Below, one piece after another: positions 1-9,246 of a stretch of DNA of 64,000 nucleotides. The notes beneath the pieces were generated by a model. The model saw nothing but the letters and a program-made list of their open reading frames with translations. It was not told the DNA's origin and did not search any database. Positions within the stretch are counted from its first letter, which is position 1; each line of letters starts with the position of its first letter. The position numbers and the translations under genes are program-made. This DNA is from Sphingopyxis microcysteis (GTDB taxonomy: Bacteria > Pseudomonadota > Alphaproteobacteria > Sphingomonadales > Sphingomonadaceae): assembly GCF_012274265.1 (NCBI RefSeq), contig NZ_JAANYY010000005.1, forward strand, positions 310,001-374,000, in the 5' to 3' direction.

Positions 1-1
1 G

Positions 2-139
2 GCGCACAGCCAGCTCGCCTTCCTGATGGACCCCGCGGGCAAGCCGCTGGCGCTGCTGCCGCTCGACGATCCGTCGACCGATGCCGATGAAGGCGCGCCC
101 GCAGCGGTTGCCGCCGATCTGGCGAAGTGGGTCAAATGA
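2..139 (+). CDS. SCO1/SenC-family protein, C-terminal end only
   Basis: The window opens inside this gene; only the last 45 codons are present. The visible end has the strand-turn-strand pattern of the thioredoxin-fold SCO proteins (AFLMDPAGKPLALLP, followed by a short acidic loop and a final helix ending DLAKWVK). SCO proteins deliver copper to cytochrome c oxidase or act as periplasmic thiol reductases. The CxxxC copper site would lie upstream of the window, so the function cannot be confirmed here. Its TGA overlaps the ATG of the next gene (ATGA), so the two are probably co-translated. Confidence 0.6.
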   Translation, partial: AHSQLAFLMDPAGKPLALLPLDDPSTDADEGAPAAVAADLAKWVK

Positions 140-582
140 CCGCGGATGCGGCGCCGCCCCCCTTTTGGGAAGCGCCGCTCGCCAGTCTCGACGCGGGGCA
201 GTGGGAGGCGCTGTGCGACGGGTGCGGCAAATGCTGCCTGCACAAGATCGAGGATGAAGATACGGGGCGTATCTATCCGACCAATGTCGCGTGCCGCCTG
301 CTCGACCTGACCACCGCGCGGTGCGGCGACTACAAGCATCGCCGCCGCCATGTGCCCGATTGCCTGACGCTGACCAAGGCGAAGGTTGGGACCATCGAAT
401 GGTTGCCGCAAAGCTGCGCCTATCGCCTGCGCGCCGAAGGCGAGCCGCTGCCCGCATGGCATTATCTGGTGTGCGGCGACCGCGACGCGGTGCACCGCGC
501 CGGGCAGTCGATCGCCGGCTGGACGGTCAGCGAGAATGTCGCGGGACCGCTGGAAAATCATCTTGTCGAACGCGTGGTTTAA
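136..582 (+). CDS. YcgN/UPF0260-type cysteine cluster protein
   Basis: A 148-residue protein with nine cysteines. C27, C30, C33 and C34 form a tight cluster (CDGCGKCC), followed by C53, C63, C76, C94 and C113, with the SCAYRL and LVCGD segments typical of the YcgN/YkgJ group. These proteins are thought to bind a metal or iron-sulfur centre, but their role is unknown. The ATG at 136 is chosen because it overlaps the previous stop codon; a GTG at 127 would add three residues. The next gene overlaps its 3' end, suggesting one transcript with the SCO gene and the YgjP-like protease. Confidence 0.85.
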   Translation: MTADAAPPPFWEAPLASLDAGQWEALCDGCGKCCLHKIEDEDTGRIYPTNVACRLLDLTTARCGDYKHRRRHVPDCLTLTKAKVGTIEWLPQSCAYRLRAEGEPLPAWHYLVCGDRDAVHRAGQSIAGWTVSENVAGPLENHLVERVV

Positions 583-1294
583 TTCGCGCGCCGACGCGCC
601 CTACATTCAGGTCGGCGACGACGCCTGGCCGGTGCGTGTCGTCCAGCACGCGCAATCGCGGCGCTACCGCCTGGTTTTCGACGCGGCGCGCGGCCAGTTG
701 CGGCTGACCGTGCCGCGGCGGACAAATATCCGCGCGGCGCTGAAATGGGCGAGCGAGCAGCAGGCGTGGCTGGCCGAACAGGTGGGCAAGGCGGCGCTGC
801 CGGTGATCGTCGGTCCTGGCGCTTCGGTGCCGTTCCGGGGTATCGATCGCCGGATCGAATGGCTGCCCGCGGCGCCGCGTGCAATCGCAATGACGCCCGA
901 TGCCCTCCACGTCGGCGGTCCCGCCGAAACCGTCGGTCGCCGCGTCGAACGCTGGTTGAAAGCGCAGGCGCTCGACCTGCTCGACCGCGAAAGCCGCGAC
1001 ATCGCCGCGCGGGCGGGGCTGGCGGTTGGCCGTGTCGGGGTCGGCGATCCGCAGAGCCGCTGGGGGAGCTGCACCTCGGGCGGCGATCTGCGTTATAGCT
1101 GGCGGCTGGTCATGGCGCCCGACCATGTCCGCCGCGCAACCGTCGCGCACGAGGTCGCGCATCTCGAACACATGGACCATGGCCCTGCCTTCCATGCGCT
1201 GGTCGACGAGCTGCACGACGGTGATGTTGCCGCCGCCCGCGGCTGGCTGCGCCGCGAAGGGCGCAGCCTGCACCGCTACCGCTTTGCGGCCTAG
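536..1294 (+). CDS. YgjP-like metal-dependent hydrolase (SprT/M48-type zinc site)
   Basis: About 252 residues if it starts at the ATG at 536, which lies inside the preceding gene; a TTG at 563 is an alternative. The C-terminal half carries SRWGSC (about residues 174-179) and the zinc motif HEVAHLEH (about 205-212) followed by MDHGPAFH, the hallmark of the YgjP family (DUF45). The N-terminal part is a beta-rich domain in which a basic RRYRL segment precedes the core. Family members are intracellular zinc proteins of poorly known function; peptidase activity is inferred from the fold. It lies in one direction with the YcgN-type gene and converges with the penicillin-binding protein gene only 3 bp away. 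Confidence 0.85.
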   Translation: MSRDRWKIILSNAWFNSRADAPYIQVGDDAWPVRVVQHAQSRRYRLVFDAARGQLRLTVPRRTNIRAALKWASEQQAWLAEQVGKAALPVIVGPGASVPFRGIDRRIEWLPAAPRAIAMTPDALHVGGPAETVGRRVERWLKAQALDLLDRESRDIAARAGLAVGRVGVGDPQSRWGSCTSGGDLRYSWRLVMAPDHVRRATVAHEVAHLEHMDHGPAFHALVDELHDGDVAAARGWLRREGRSLHRYRFAA

Positions 1295-1297
1295 AAC

Positions 1298-3469
1298 TTA
1301 GTTGAACTCGGCGGGTGGCGGTCGCTGCGCGGGTGCCTTGGTCGCCGGCGGTTGCCCCTTGGGCACCGCGCCATTTTTGGGCGCCGCGCCGGGCTCGCCG
1401 GGGCCGCGCCGCCCGGTCTGCTCCTCGATCCACTGCTGATCGAGCACCGGGCCGTCTTCGGGCGCGGGCGCGGGTGCAGCGCCTTCGGGCGGGCGCATGT
1501 CATAGGGCAGCTCGATCGGCATGCCATTTTCATCGACCAGCCCGCCTTCGCCGGGCTCGCCCATATAGGCCTCGTCCTCGTCCTCTAGCTGCCATTCGGG
1601 CAGCACGACTTCGGTGTCGAACGCCTCGACCGGGCGCCGCGCCACCGCGACACGCATATAATCGGCAAAGGCCTGCGCGGGCGCGCGCCCGCCTTGCAAT
1701 CCGCCGACCGCCTTCGCATCGTCGCGGCCCATCCATACGCCGGTGGTCAGCCCGCTCGAAAAGCCCAGGAACCAGCCGTCCTTGTTGCTCGACGTCGTGC
1801 CGGTCTTGCCCGCGACGGGGCGGCCGATCTGCGCGGCGCGACCGGTGCCGGTGTTGACCGCGGTCTGCAGCAGGTCGGTGATCCCCGCGGCGACCCAATT
1901 ATCGACCAGCACCTGCCCGCGCTCCGCGGGACGCTGATAGAGCAGGCGGCCGTCGGCGGTCGTGACCTTGGTGATCGCATAGGGTTCGACCGAAATGCCG
2001 CCGCGCGACACCGCGGCAAAGGCGGCGGCCATGTCGATCACCCGCACCTCGGCGCTGCCCAGCACCATCGACGGGTGGGTGTTGACCGGGGTGGTGATGC
2101 CGAACCGGCGCGCCATGTTGGCGACGGCGGAAAAGCCGATCTCGTCGCCGAGCTTCGCCGCGACGGTGTTCACCGAATAGGCAAAGGCGCTGCGCAGATC
2201 CATCGGGCCGGCGAAACGTCCCGACGAGTTGCGCGGCGACCAGCCGTTGATCGTCACCGGCTCGTCGACCACCGGGTCGTCGACCTTATACCCGGCCTCC
2301 AACGCCGCCATATACACGAACAGCTTCCACGCCGATCCCGGCTGGCGCAGCGCCTGCGTCGCGCGATTATAGTTCGACGTCACATAATCGGTGCCGCCGA
2401 CCATCGCGCGCACCGCGCCGTCGCGGTCGAGCGAGACCAGCGCCCCCTGAACCCCGCGCGGCGTATTGGCCTGGATCGCCGCGGTCGCCGCGCGCTGCAT
2501 ATTGAGGTCGATCGTGGTGTAAACGTCGAGCGCCTCGCTGCCTTCGTCGATCAGCATGTCGAGCTGCGGCAGCGCCCAGTCGCTGAAATAGCGCGCGCTG
2601 TTCTGCCCGGTTTCCTGCGCCAGCTGGACGTCGGCGGGTTTGGCACTGTCGGCCTGGCTCTGGGTGATCACCCCGGCGTCGACCATCACGCTCAGCACGA
2701 CCCCGGCGCGGCCGAGCGCAGCGGAGGCGTCGGCGGTCGGCGAATAGCGCGACGGCGCCTTCACCAGCCCGGCGACGACGGCGGCCTCGGACAGCGACAT
2801 TTCGGTCGCGCTATGGCCAAAGAAACGGCGCGATGCGGCATCGATGCCATAGCTGCCGCCGCCAAAATAGACCTTGTTCAGATAGAGTTCGAGGATCTCG
2901 TCCTTCGAAAATTTCCATTCGAGCGCGAGCGCGAGGATCATTTCGCGCGCCTTGCGCTTGAAATCATAGCTGTTCGACAGAAAGATGTTGCGCGCCAGCT
3001 GCTGGGTGATCGTCGAGGCGCCCTGCAGGCGCCGCCCGCTGCCGCGATTCTGTACCGCGACGACCGCGGCGCGCGCCATCCCGACGGGATCGAGCCCGGG
3101 GTGATAGCGAAAGCGCCGGTCCTCGACCGCAACCATCGCATCCTGCATCACCTGCGGCGTTTCGCGCAGCGTCAGCCAGCGGCCATAATTGGGGCCGAGC
3201 GACAGGAACACTGTGCCGTCGGCGGCGCGGACGCGGATCGTTTGCCCGGCGGGCGATTTCTTGAGCTCTTCGAAGCTCGGCATCCGCTGCACCGCGATGC
3301 CGACGGCAACCGCCAGCGCGACGAGGCCGACCACCGCAAGCCCGAGCCCCCAGCGGAAAATGCGGCGCACCCAGACGCGAAAGCGCGACGGCGCGGCGTC
3401 GGACGTGCCGCTCCGGCTAGTGGACGATGGCGATTTCTTCGACGAAGCCTGCTCTCTTTCGCGGCGCAA
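1298..3469 (-). CDS. Class A penicillin-binding protein (1A family)
   Basis: A 723-residue bifunctional peptidoglycan synthase. A cytoplasmic tail rich in Arg, Lys and Ser precedes one membrane helix (about 40-60). The glycosyltransferase family 51 domain follows, with the catalytic glutamate in EDRRF (E116) and the ASTITQQLARN block (151-161). The transpeptidase domain has all three penicillin-binding motifs: SAWK (379-382), SVN (432-434) and KTGT (555-558). The last ~90 residues are a Pro/Ala/Glu-rich tail that is probably unstructured. It should polymerise and cross-link glycan strands on the outer face of the inner membrane. Overall length fits small class A enzymes. Confidence 0.95.
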   Translation of the reverse strand: MRREREQASSKKSPSSTSRSGTSDAAPSRFRVWVRRIFRWGLGLAVVGLVALAVAVGIAVQRMPSFEELKKSPAGQTIRVRAADGTVFLSLGPNYGRWLTLRETPQVMQDAMVAVEDRRFRYHPGLDPVGMARAAVVAVQNRGSGRRLQGASTITQQLARNIFLSNSYDFKRKAREMILALALEWKFSKDEILELYLNKVYFGGGSYGIDAASRRFFGHSATEMSLSEAAVVAGLVKAPSRYSPTADASAALGRAGVVLSVMVDAGVITQSQADSAKPADVQLAQETGQNSARYFSDWALPQLDMLIDEGSEALDVYTTIDLNMQRAATAAIQANTPRGVQGALVSLDRDGAVRAMVGGTDYVTSNYNRATQALRQPGSAWKLFVYMAALEAGYKVDDPVVDEPVTINGWSPRNSSGRFAGPMDLRSAFAYSVNTVAAKLGDEIGFSAVANMARRFGITTPVNTHPSMVLGSAEVRVIDMAAAFAAVSRGGISVEPYAITKVTTADGRLLYQRPAERGQVLVDNWVAAGITDLLQTAVNTGTGRAAQIGRPVAGKTGTTSSNKDGWFLGFSSGLTTGVWMGRDDAKAVGGLQGGRAPAQAFADYMRVAVARRPVEAFDTEVVLPEWQLEDEDEAYMGEPGEGGLVDENGMPIELPYDMRPPEGAAPAPAPEDGPVLDQQWIEEQTGRRGPGEPGAAPKNGAVPKGQPPATKAPAQRPPPAEFN

Positions 3470-3524
3470 AGCCCGTATTCCTTCCCTCGCTTCGCCCCTG
3501 ATCTCTCAGTCCGGTGGTAGCGTT

Positions 3525-3923
3525 TCAGCCTTTGCCGGTCTCAGCCTCATCCGGCCCGCGCTCGGCGAAGTCAAGCGCCGCGCTGTTGATGCAATAGCGC
3601 AGCCCCGTCGGGCCGGGGCCATCGGGAAAGACATGGCCGAGATGGCCGTCGCATTTGGCGCAGCGCACCTCGGTACGGACCATACCGTGGCTGGTGTCGG
3701 TCAGTTCGGTCACCGCGTCGTTTTCGGCGGGTGCAGTATAGCTCGGCCAGCCCGAGCCGCTGTCATATTTGGTGCGGCTGTCGAACAAGGGCTCGCCGCA
3801 TCCGGCGCAGCGATACAGGCCGTCGCCCTTGTGGTCGGTATATTTGCCGGTGAAGGCGCGTTCGGTGCCGCCCTCGCGCAGCACATGATGCGCCATCGGG
3901 TCGAGGGGTCTGTGGTCGGTCAT
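3525..3923 (-). CDS. msrB: Peptide-methionine (R)-S-oxide reductase MsrB
   Basis: A 132-residue MsrB. It shows the structural zinc cysteines C39/C42 (CAGC) and C88/C91 (CAKC), the SGSGWPSY substrate loop, HLGHVF, and the catalytic cysteine in RYCINSAAL (C111). The position of the usual resolving cysteine (SGCGWPS in some homologues) is serine here, so recycling may use another thiol. The start at 3923 is supported by an AAGGAG ribosome site just upstream; the frame stays open further upstream but without family similarity. The enzyme repairs oxidised methionine in proteins. Confidence 0.95.
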   Translation of the reverse strand: MTDHRPLDPMAHHVLREGGTERAFTGKYTDHKGDGLYRCAGCGEPLFDSRTKYDSGSGWPSYTAPAENDAVTELTDTSHGMVRTEVRCAKCDGHLGHVFPDGPGPTGLRYCINSAALDFAERGPDEAETGKG

Positions 3924-4017
3924 GGCGGATTTCTCCTTGGTGCGAGCCAGTCTTGGGCGGCATCGCGGTTCGCCCGCAATATCGTGTCGAACCCGCGATC
4001 CCGCAAGGGGGAGCTGC

Positions 4018-5115
4018 TCAGCCGTCGCCAATGCGCGTCGCGCGCGAGGCCGCGCGCACCAGCGAAGGAAAGGCGGTCGCGAGCGATGTCAAACCGCCCG
4101 CGGTCCGGGGGCTTTCGCCGAGCCGCCAGACGGCGCTCGCGATGGCGAAGGGCCGCCGCAGGCGCGCCGCAAGCGCTTGTTGGAACGCGGGGGCGGCATC
4201 GCTGCCGCCGCGCCGCCACGCCGCCGCCGCCGCGTCGCCGCTGGCAAGCGCCAGCCCCATGCCCTCGCCCGCGAGGCTGGGGATCACCCCCGCCTGATCA
4301 CCGAGTCGGAACAGTCCGGGCGCGGTATCGGCGCTGCTCCAGCCATAGGGGACGTGGCCGATCGCATCGATCGACCGCGACCAGTCGGCGAAGGCGAGCC
4401 GCTCGCCAAGGTGCGGATGCGCGGCGCCGAGTGCCCGAAGCAGCGTGGCGGGATCGCCGCCCGCCGCGTCGAGCCGCGATTTGTGGGTGGCGAGGCATAG
4501 ATTGGCGCTGCCGTCCTCCTGCCGCACCAGCCCGGCATAGCCGCGGTCGAACAGGTGCAGTTCGACCGCGTCGCCGATCAGGCGATCGAGCGTAGGGTGC
4601 GGCGGCAGCCGCAGCCGCAAGCCCATGACGGGGTCATGTTGCTGCCATGCCTCGGGTTCGCGCGCCTGCCCGCGAAAGCCATGCTTGCCCGACGCCAGGA
4701 ACAGCGACGGCGCCGCAAGGGTCGCGCCGTCGCGCGTCTGCACGGTCTGGCCGTCGATCATTGTCGCATGAACGCCGCGCCGCATATCGGCCCCCGCGGC
4801 GACCGCCGCCGCCTGCAGGACGGTGTCGAGGCGGCGACGCGACACCCCCAATGCGGCTTGTGGAAGGTCCGTCTCGCTGCGGCGCGACCCGGCAAACAGC
4901 CGCACCCCCGTGACCGCCTGCCCGCCGAGCGCGGCGCGATCGATCCCCAGCGCATCGAGCCGCGCCAGCGAATGCCAGCTCAGGAAACCGCCGCACAGCG
5001 CGTCGCCGGTTTCGCGCGTCCTCTCGAGTAACTGTACGGCGGCGCCAGCGCGCGCCAGTCCGATTGCCGCGGCGGCACCCGCGGGTCCAGCGCCGATGAC
5101 GATGGCGTCTGTCAC
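4018..5115 (-). CDS. FAD-dependent oxidoreductase of the polyketide operon
   Basis: About 365 residues from a GTG that overlaps the methyltransferase stop codon (GTGA). The N-terminus is a dinucleotide-binding fold ([10 protein letters not shown]) ending in a glutamate/arginine strand (LLERTRE). A CGGF segment and a late FAD-contact motif ([16 protein letters not shown]) match the geranylgeranyl-reductase/p-hydroxybenzoate-hydroxylase group of flavoproteins. As the third gene of the operon it probably hydroxylates or reduces the polyketide made by the type III synthase, as the flavoprotein does in the srsABC phenolic-lipid operon of Streptomyces. The substrate is not visible from sequence. 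Confidence 0.85.
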   Translation of the reverse strand: MTDAIVIGAGPAGAAAAIGLARAGAAVQLLERTRETGDALCGGFLSWHSLARLDALGIDRAALGGQAVTGVRLFAGSRRSETDLPQAALGVSRRRLDTVLQAAAVAAGADMRRGVHATMIDGQTVQTRDGATLAAPSLFLASGKHGFRGQAREPEAWQQHDPVMGLRLRLPPHPTLDRLIGDAVELHLFDRGYAGLVRQEDGSANLCLATHKSRLDAAGGDPATLLRALGAAHPHLGERLAFADWSRSIDAIGHVPYGWSSADTAPGLFRLGDQAGVIPSLAGEGMGLALASGDAAAAAWRRGGSDAAPAFQQALAARLRRPFAIASAVWRLGESPRTAGGLTSLATAFPSLVRAASRATRIGDG

Positions 5116-5825
5116 CTGATCCGCTCGACGCAAAGGCGATAGGGAAAGCTACGAAAGACGCGCGCGTGCGCGGCGGTTTCGGGCAAAGCGTCAGCCAGCA
5201 TCGCCTGCCATTCGGCGCGGCGAAAGCTGCGTCCGACCGACAGCTGGCCGTCGCGGCGAACGATCGGATCGACCTGCGCGAGCGCCGCGAGCAGCGGATA
5301 ACCGGCAAAGGGCAGGCGTTGGCGGTGGAGGTCGTTGACCAGCCAGCCGCGCGCGCTCTGTGCGTCCATGAAGTGCAGGAATTCGGCGCGCTGGGCGGGC
5401 GTCATATGATGGGTGACGAGGCTGGAAAGGATGATGTCCCACCCCTGCCCCGCCAGATCGCGGTAATCGCCGGTGATCAGCTGGGCGCGCAGGCCCAGCC
5501 GCGCCTCGGCCACCGGGGCGCTTTTCGGGTTGAGATCGACCCCGACCAGATCGAGCGCGACCCCGCGCTTGCTCCCCCAGCGGGCGATCCGCGCCAGCAT
5601 GTCGCCGCTGCCGAAACCGACATCGAGAATCCGCCACGGCCTTGTCCCGACCCCGCGCGCGGCAACGCGGTCCAGAAACCCCAGCGTAGGCCGCGCCGCC
5701 AGCGTCAGCGCGTTGATCCGCGACAGGTCGGCGAGCACCCGGGCGTAGCGCGCGGGCGCCAGCTCTACAGCGTCCATCTCCTCCTCCGCGTCGATCGGCG
5801 CGTGAAGGCTGGTGAAGGGGTTCAT
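5112..5825 (-). CDS. Class I SAM-dependent methyltransferase of the polyketide operon
   Basis: A 237-residue Rossmann-type methyltransferase: motif I ILDVGFGSGD (66-75), acidic ribose-binding strand VGVDLNP (94-100), and the motif IV region DIILSSLVTHH (130-140). Its ATG overlaps the TGA of the polyketide synthase and its own TGA overlaps the GTG of the oxidoreductase, so the three genes are tightly coupled. The context suggests O- or C-methylation of a phenolic or pyrone product. It resembles the methyltransferases that accompany type III synthases in other bacteria. Confidence 0.88.
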   Translation of the reverse strand: MNPFTSLHAPIDAEEEMDAVELAPARYARVLADLSRINALTLAARPTLGFLDRVAARGVGTRPWRILDVGFGSGDMLARIARWGSKRGVALDLVGVDLNPKSAPVAEARLGLRAQLITGDYRDLAGQGWDIILSSLVTHHMTPAQRAEFLHFMDAQSARGWLVNDLHRQRLPFAGYPLLAALAQVDPIVRRDGQLSVGRSFRRAEWQAMLADALPETAAHARVFRSFPYRLCVERIR

Positions 5826-6901
5826 GCTGTGAAGCGGATCGCTTCGGCGGCAAGGCCCGGGCCGAAAGCGATCGCCAGCCCCTCGCCCGTCGCCCCGCGT
5901 GCCATCATGTCGGCGAGCACGAACAATATCGTCGCCGACGACATATTGCCAAAGCGCGCGAGCACCGCGCGGCTGTCGGCGAGCGCCGCCGCCGGGACGC
6001 CAAGCGCCGCCTCGACCGCGTCGAGTACCGAACGCCCGCCGGCATGGACCGCGAGCAGCGGCGGCGGATCCCCGGCGCCGAACAACTTGTTGCGAACTTC
6101 GGGCGCCGACAGCGCATCGCGAAGCCGCCCCGGCACTTCGCCCGACAATTGCATGGCAAAGCCGGTATCGCCGATGTCCCAGCGGATCAGGTCGGCGCTG
6201 TCCTCCAATGCCAGGCTGGCGCCCTCGCCCAATGCGAAACCGACGGGATCGGCGGACACGATTGCCGCCGCGGCGCCGTCGCTGAACTGGAGCATCGCGA
6301 GCAACGGCTCGGGCGTGTCTTCGAGTTGCAGGTGAAGGGTCGACAATTCGACGCTGACCACCAGCACGACCGATTGCGGCTCCGACCGCACGATATGCCG
6401 CGCGGTGCGCAGCGCGGTGACCCCGGCGTAGCAGCCCATGAAGCCGATCAGCACCCGCTCGACCGTCGGCGCGAGGCCGAGCTGCCGCGCGAGGATCTGG
6501 TCGATCCCTGGCGCGACAAAGCCGGTGCAACTCGCGACGACGATATGGGTGATCCGCGCCGCATCGAACGCGTCGCCCAGCGCGGCAATCGCCTCCATCG
6601 CGAGCTCGGGGGCATGGTCGGCATAGGCGTGCATCCGCGCCGACGTCGGCGGCAGCCCGGCGACGTCGTAGAAGCCGCCCGACGCGACCGGCGATCCACC
6701 GTCGGATGTGGGGGGCAGCACCGACCAGCGATGCTCGATCCCCGACCGCGCGGTCATCCGCGAAAAGACGGCGCGGACGCGCTCGTCTGCCAGCCGCGGG
6801 GTCGCCCAGTCGATAAAGGCCTGGTGGATGTCGTGGCCCGGCACCGCGGTGGCGAGCGCGTTCAGCCGGGGGGACGGCGGGGATGTGGTCATCGCGCACA
6901 T
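5822..6901 (-). CDS. Type III polyketide synthase (chalcone/stilbene synthase family)
   Basis: A 359-residue homodimer-type ketosynthase. The catalytic triad is intact: Cys157 in GFMGCYAG, His286 in LLAVHAGGRS and Asn319 in RFGNMSSAT. Family enzymes extend an acyl-CoA starter with malonyl-CoA and cyclise the chain to pyrones, resorcinols or similar aromatics. In Gram-negative bacteria many make alkylresorcinols or alkylpyrones from fatty acyl starters. It is first in an overlapping three-gene operon with a methyltransferase and a flavoprotein. The start could be M1 (6901) or M4 (6892); neither has a strong ribosome site. The divergent gene begins 86 bp away. Confidence 0.95.
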   Translation of the reverse strand: MCAMTTSPPSPRLNALATAVPGHDIHQAFIDWATPRLADERVRAVFSRMTARSGIEHRWSVLPPTSDGGSPVASGGFYDVAGLPPTSARMHAYADHAPELAMEAIAALGDAFDAARITHIVVASCTGFVAPGIDQILARQLGLAPTVERVLIGFMGCYAGVTALRTARHIVRSEPQSVVLVVSVELSTLHLQLEDTPEPLLAMLQFSDGAAAAIVSADPVGFALGEGASLALEDSADLIRWDIGDTGFAMQLSGEVPGRLRDALSAPEVRNKLFGAGDPPPLLAVHAGGRSVLDAVEAALGVPAAALADSRAVLARFGNMSSATILFVLADMMARGATGEGLAIAFGPGLAAEAIRFTA

Positions 6902-6987
6902 GTGGCCGAAAAGCCGGAAACTAGCCAGCGATTAGCGGTGCGGCGATTTTACGCGGGATTAACCATGATCATGCTAAGCGGTCCGCT

Positions 6988-7500
6988 GTGAAACTGCGCC
7001 TTTTCCTTGCCTTTGCGCTGACCAGCCTCAGCGTACCCGCGACGGCGGCACAGTGCCTGCTCTGCGCGCCCGACAAGGCATCGGGCGCGGCGGCGCGCGA
7101 GGCCGAGGTGCCGCTGCGCGTCGAGGTCGAAACCCGCCTCGACATGGGCCGCATTGCGGTCGGCGCGATGGGCGGCGCGGTGACAGTCGATCCGGTCTCG
7201 GGCGCCCGCCGCCTCAGCGGCGACGTCGTCGATCTGGGTGGTTTCGCGCTGACCGGTATCGTCACGGTACGCGGCGCGCCCGGCGCCGAAGTGCGCGTCA
7301 TCCTGCCGGCGAGCGTCGATCTGGAAGGCGGCCATGGCCGCACCGCGCGCGTCACCGACCTCGCCACCGACCTGTCGGCGGCCCCACGGCTCGGCCCCGA
7401 CGGCCGCCTGCAATTCCGCTTCGGCGGGCGACTGCAGATCGCGGGCGCCGACGACGGCGACTATCGCGGGCGGATTCCGGTGACGGTGGAGTATCAATAG
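6988..7500 (+). CDS. DUF4402-type secreted protein
   Basis: A 170-residue protein starting at GTG, with a signal peptide of about 20 residues ending ATA|AQ. The mature part is beta-rich: it has a repeated GGAVTVDP-like strand, RRLSGDVVDLGG, a VRVILPASVDL strand and a final YRGRIPVTVEYQ strand, as in DUF4402 proteins. These are small exported proteins common in sphingomonads and somewhat like pilin or fimbrial subunits, with no proven role. It is divergent from the polyketide operon and has no obvious partner. Confidence 0.75.
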   Translation: MKLRLFLAFALTSLSVPATAAQCLLCAPDKASGAAAREAEVPLRVEVETRLDMGRIAVGAMGGAVTVDPVSGARRLSGDVVDLGGFALTGIVTVRGAPGAEVRVILPASVDLEGGHGRTARVTDLATDLSAAPRLGPDGRLQFRFGGRLQIAGADDGDYRGRIPVTVEYQ

Positions 7501-7528
7501 GGCGGATGCAACGTCAGAACGCGGTCGT

Positions 7529-8449
7529 TCATTCTGCCGCGAGTGGCGGAGAGCCAGTGATTGTTCCTACCCAAAAGAATCCATCATAATTCGGTAGCGG
7601 ATCGCCGTCGGTCGGTGAGGTAACGGAGATAAAGGGGCTGCGGTTCAAGTCCGCGTTTCCCCGCATCGGATGCAGCCCGCACGTCGGCGCATCTTCGGTG
7701 AGAGACGTCTCGTCACGCGCAGCTGCCGTCGCTTTTCGGATGCAGGCCCAGCTGGTGCCAGCGGCGTACTGCATATTCAAGGCCAGGGTGTTGCCGAATC
7801 CGTTCAGACGCGCGGCCATGGGATCGAACTGGACGCCATCCCAATTAACGCGTTGTTTTCTAGCATGGAAATTACCCACGAGCACTAGGACGCGATCGTA
7901 ATTTCCCCGTTCGGCTGCGTGCGCGATATTCTCGGCCTGCGCCGCTTCGTGGGGTCCTTGCCCCGCCAAATCGGCATAACGCTTTGCTTGCGCTTCATCG
8001 CGATCGCCATTGAACGCGACGACGCCGATGGGCAGGCCTCTTTCTTTCAATTCGTGCAGATCCACCAGCATCGCGAACATCGCCTGACTGGCGACGCCAT
8101 CCTGACGCCCCACCCAGCCGATCTTTGCCAACGCCTTGCCGAACTGATCGCCCGGCAACTTCCATGCGGCTTGCAACGCTGTGTCGTCGGTCGCATCCTT
8201 CTCAACGGCCAAGAGAATTCGCTCGCCCTTGGTGGCCAGTGCGCAGGCCAGACTACCGACGAAGGCGGGTGCTTGCTGGGTGCCGTGCAGTTCGCCAAAC
8301 ACGATATAGCGCGGTTTCCGCCGTTCCGCCTCGGCCCATCCGTCAGGGACGCGGCACCCCTCCGCTTGCGGCACCGGCGCGATCGGGCTTGCGCTCACTT
8401 GTCCCGGATCGGACGCCATCAAAAGCAACAGGCCTGCCACCAGCGTCAT
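7529..8449 (-). CDS. Tiki/ChaN-superfamily secreted protein
   Basis: A 306-residue protein with a short signal sequence (about 1-20). The core begins with YIVFGELHGT (49-58), the N-terminal catalytic-type motif of the Tiki/TraB/ChaN/EreA superfamily. A second histidine-containing strand follows (VLVGNFHARK, near 190). Members bind metal or haem or act as metalloproteases or esterases; the exact activity cannot be told here. The C-terminal ~90 residues contain several cysteines and end ITGSPPLAAE. GC is lower than in neighbouring genes. It stands alone between convergent and same-strand neighbours. Confidence 0.7.
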   Translation of the reverse strand: MTLVAGLLLLMASDPGQVSASPIAPVPQAEGCRVPDGWAEAERRKPRYIVFGELHGTQQAPAFVGSLACALATKGERILLAVEKDATDDTALQAAWKLPGDQFGKALAKIGWVGRQDGVASQAMFAMLVDLHELKERGLPIGVVAFNGDRDEAQAKRYADLAGQGPHEAAQAENIAHAAERGNYDRVLVLVGNFHARKQRVNWDGVQFDPMAARLNGFGNTLALNMQYAAGTSWACIRKATAAARDETSLTEDAPTCGLHPMRGNADLNRSPFISVTSPTDGDPLPNYDGFFWVGTITGSPPLAAE

Positions 8450-8524
8450 AACTGCATCTCCATACGCAGATCATCGGCTCGAGGCATAGTCCGACGTTTG
8501 CGACGAGTGACCGGCCAAAATGAC

Positions 8525-9193
8525 CTAGTTCCCCCGCGTTCCGAACAGCGCGGTGCCGACGCGAACATGCGTCGCGCCCAGCATCACCGCGGTTTCATAA
8601 TCGCTGCTCATTCCCATCGAGCGCCCCGGCAGGCCGTGGCGCTCGGCCAGTTCGTCGAGCAGCGCAAAGTAGGGTGCGGGCTCGATGTCGGCGGGGGGGA
8701 TGGCCATCAGGCCGTCGATCGTCAGCCCCGCCGTCTCGGCTTCGGCGAGTAAAGCGGGCAAGTCGGCGACCTTGCAGCCACCCTTTTGCTCCTCGTCGCC
8801 GATATTGACCTGCACGAACAGCTGCGGCTGCTTGCCCGCCTTGTCGCAGGCTTTCGCGAGTGCCTGTACCAGCGACGAGCGGTCGACCGAATGGATGGCA
8901 TCGAACAGCGCGACCGCTTCGTCGGCCTTGTTCGATTGCAGCTGGCCGATCAGGTGAAGCATGATGCCGGGGGTTTCGGCGCGCAATTCGGGCCATTTCG
9001 TCGCGGCTTCCTGCACGCGGTTCTCGCCGAAATGGCGCTGGCCCGTCGCGACCAGCGGGCGGATTGCAGCGGCGTCGTGCGTTTTCGACACCGCGATCAG
9101 GCAGATGTCGGCCGCCTTGCGCTGCGCGCGCGTCGCCGCGTCGGCGATTCGGGTCCGTACGTCGCTCAGTCTGTCCGCCGCGTCGCTCATCAT
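8525..9193 (-). CDS. YggS-family pyridoxal phosphate homeostasis protein
   Basis: A 222-residue single-domain PLP-binding barrel. The PLP-lysine lies in LIAVSKTH (K37). HFGENRVQE, LIGQLQSNK, VNIGDEEQKGG and MGMSSDYETA are all signature blocks of the family. YggS proteins keep free PLP and amino- or keto-acid pools balanced and have no known catalysis. Two adjacent methionines could serve as start. It is divergent from the thiamine phosphate synthase-like gene, whose start is 53 bp away. Confidence 0.93.
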   Translation of the reverse strand: MMSDAADRLSDVRTRIADAATRAQRKAADICLIAVSKTHDAAAIRPLVATGQRHFGENRVQEAATKWPELRAETPGIMLHLIGQLQSNKADEAVALFDAIHSVDRSSLVQALAKACDKAGKQPQLFVQVNIGDEEQKGGCKVADLPALLAEAETAGLTIDGLMAIPPADIEPAPYFALLDELAERHGLPGRSMGMSSDYETAVMLGATHVRVGTALFGTRGN

Positions 9194-9246
9194 TCTTCCG
9201 ATCCCGGCGCGTTGCGTGCGCCTGCGACGCGCCTATAGGAAGGGCG

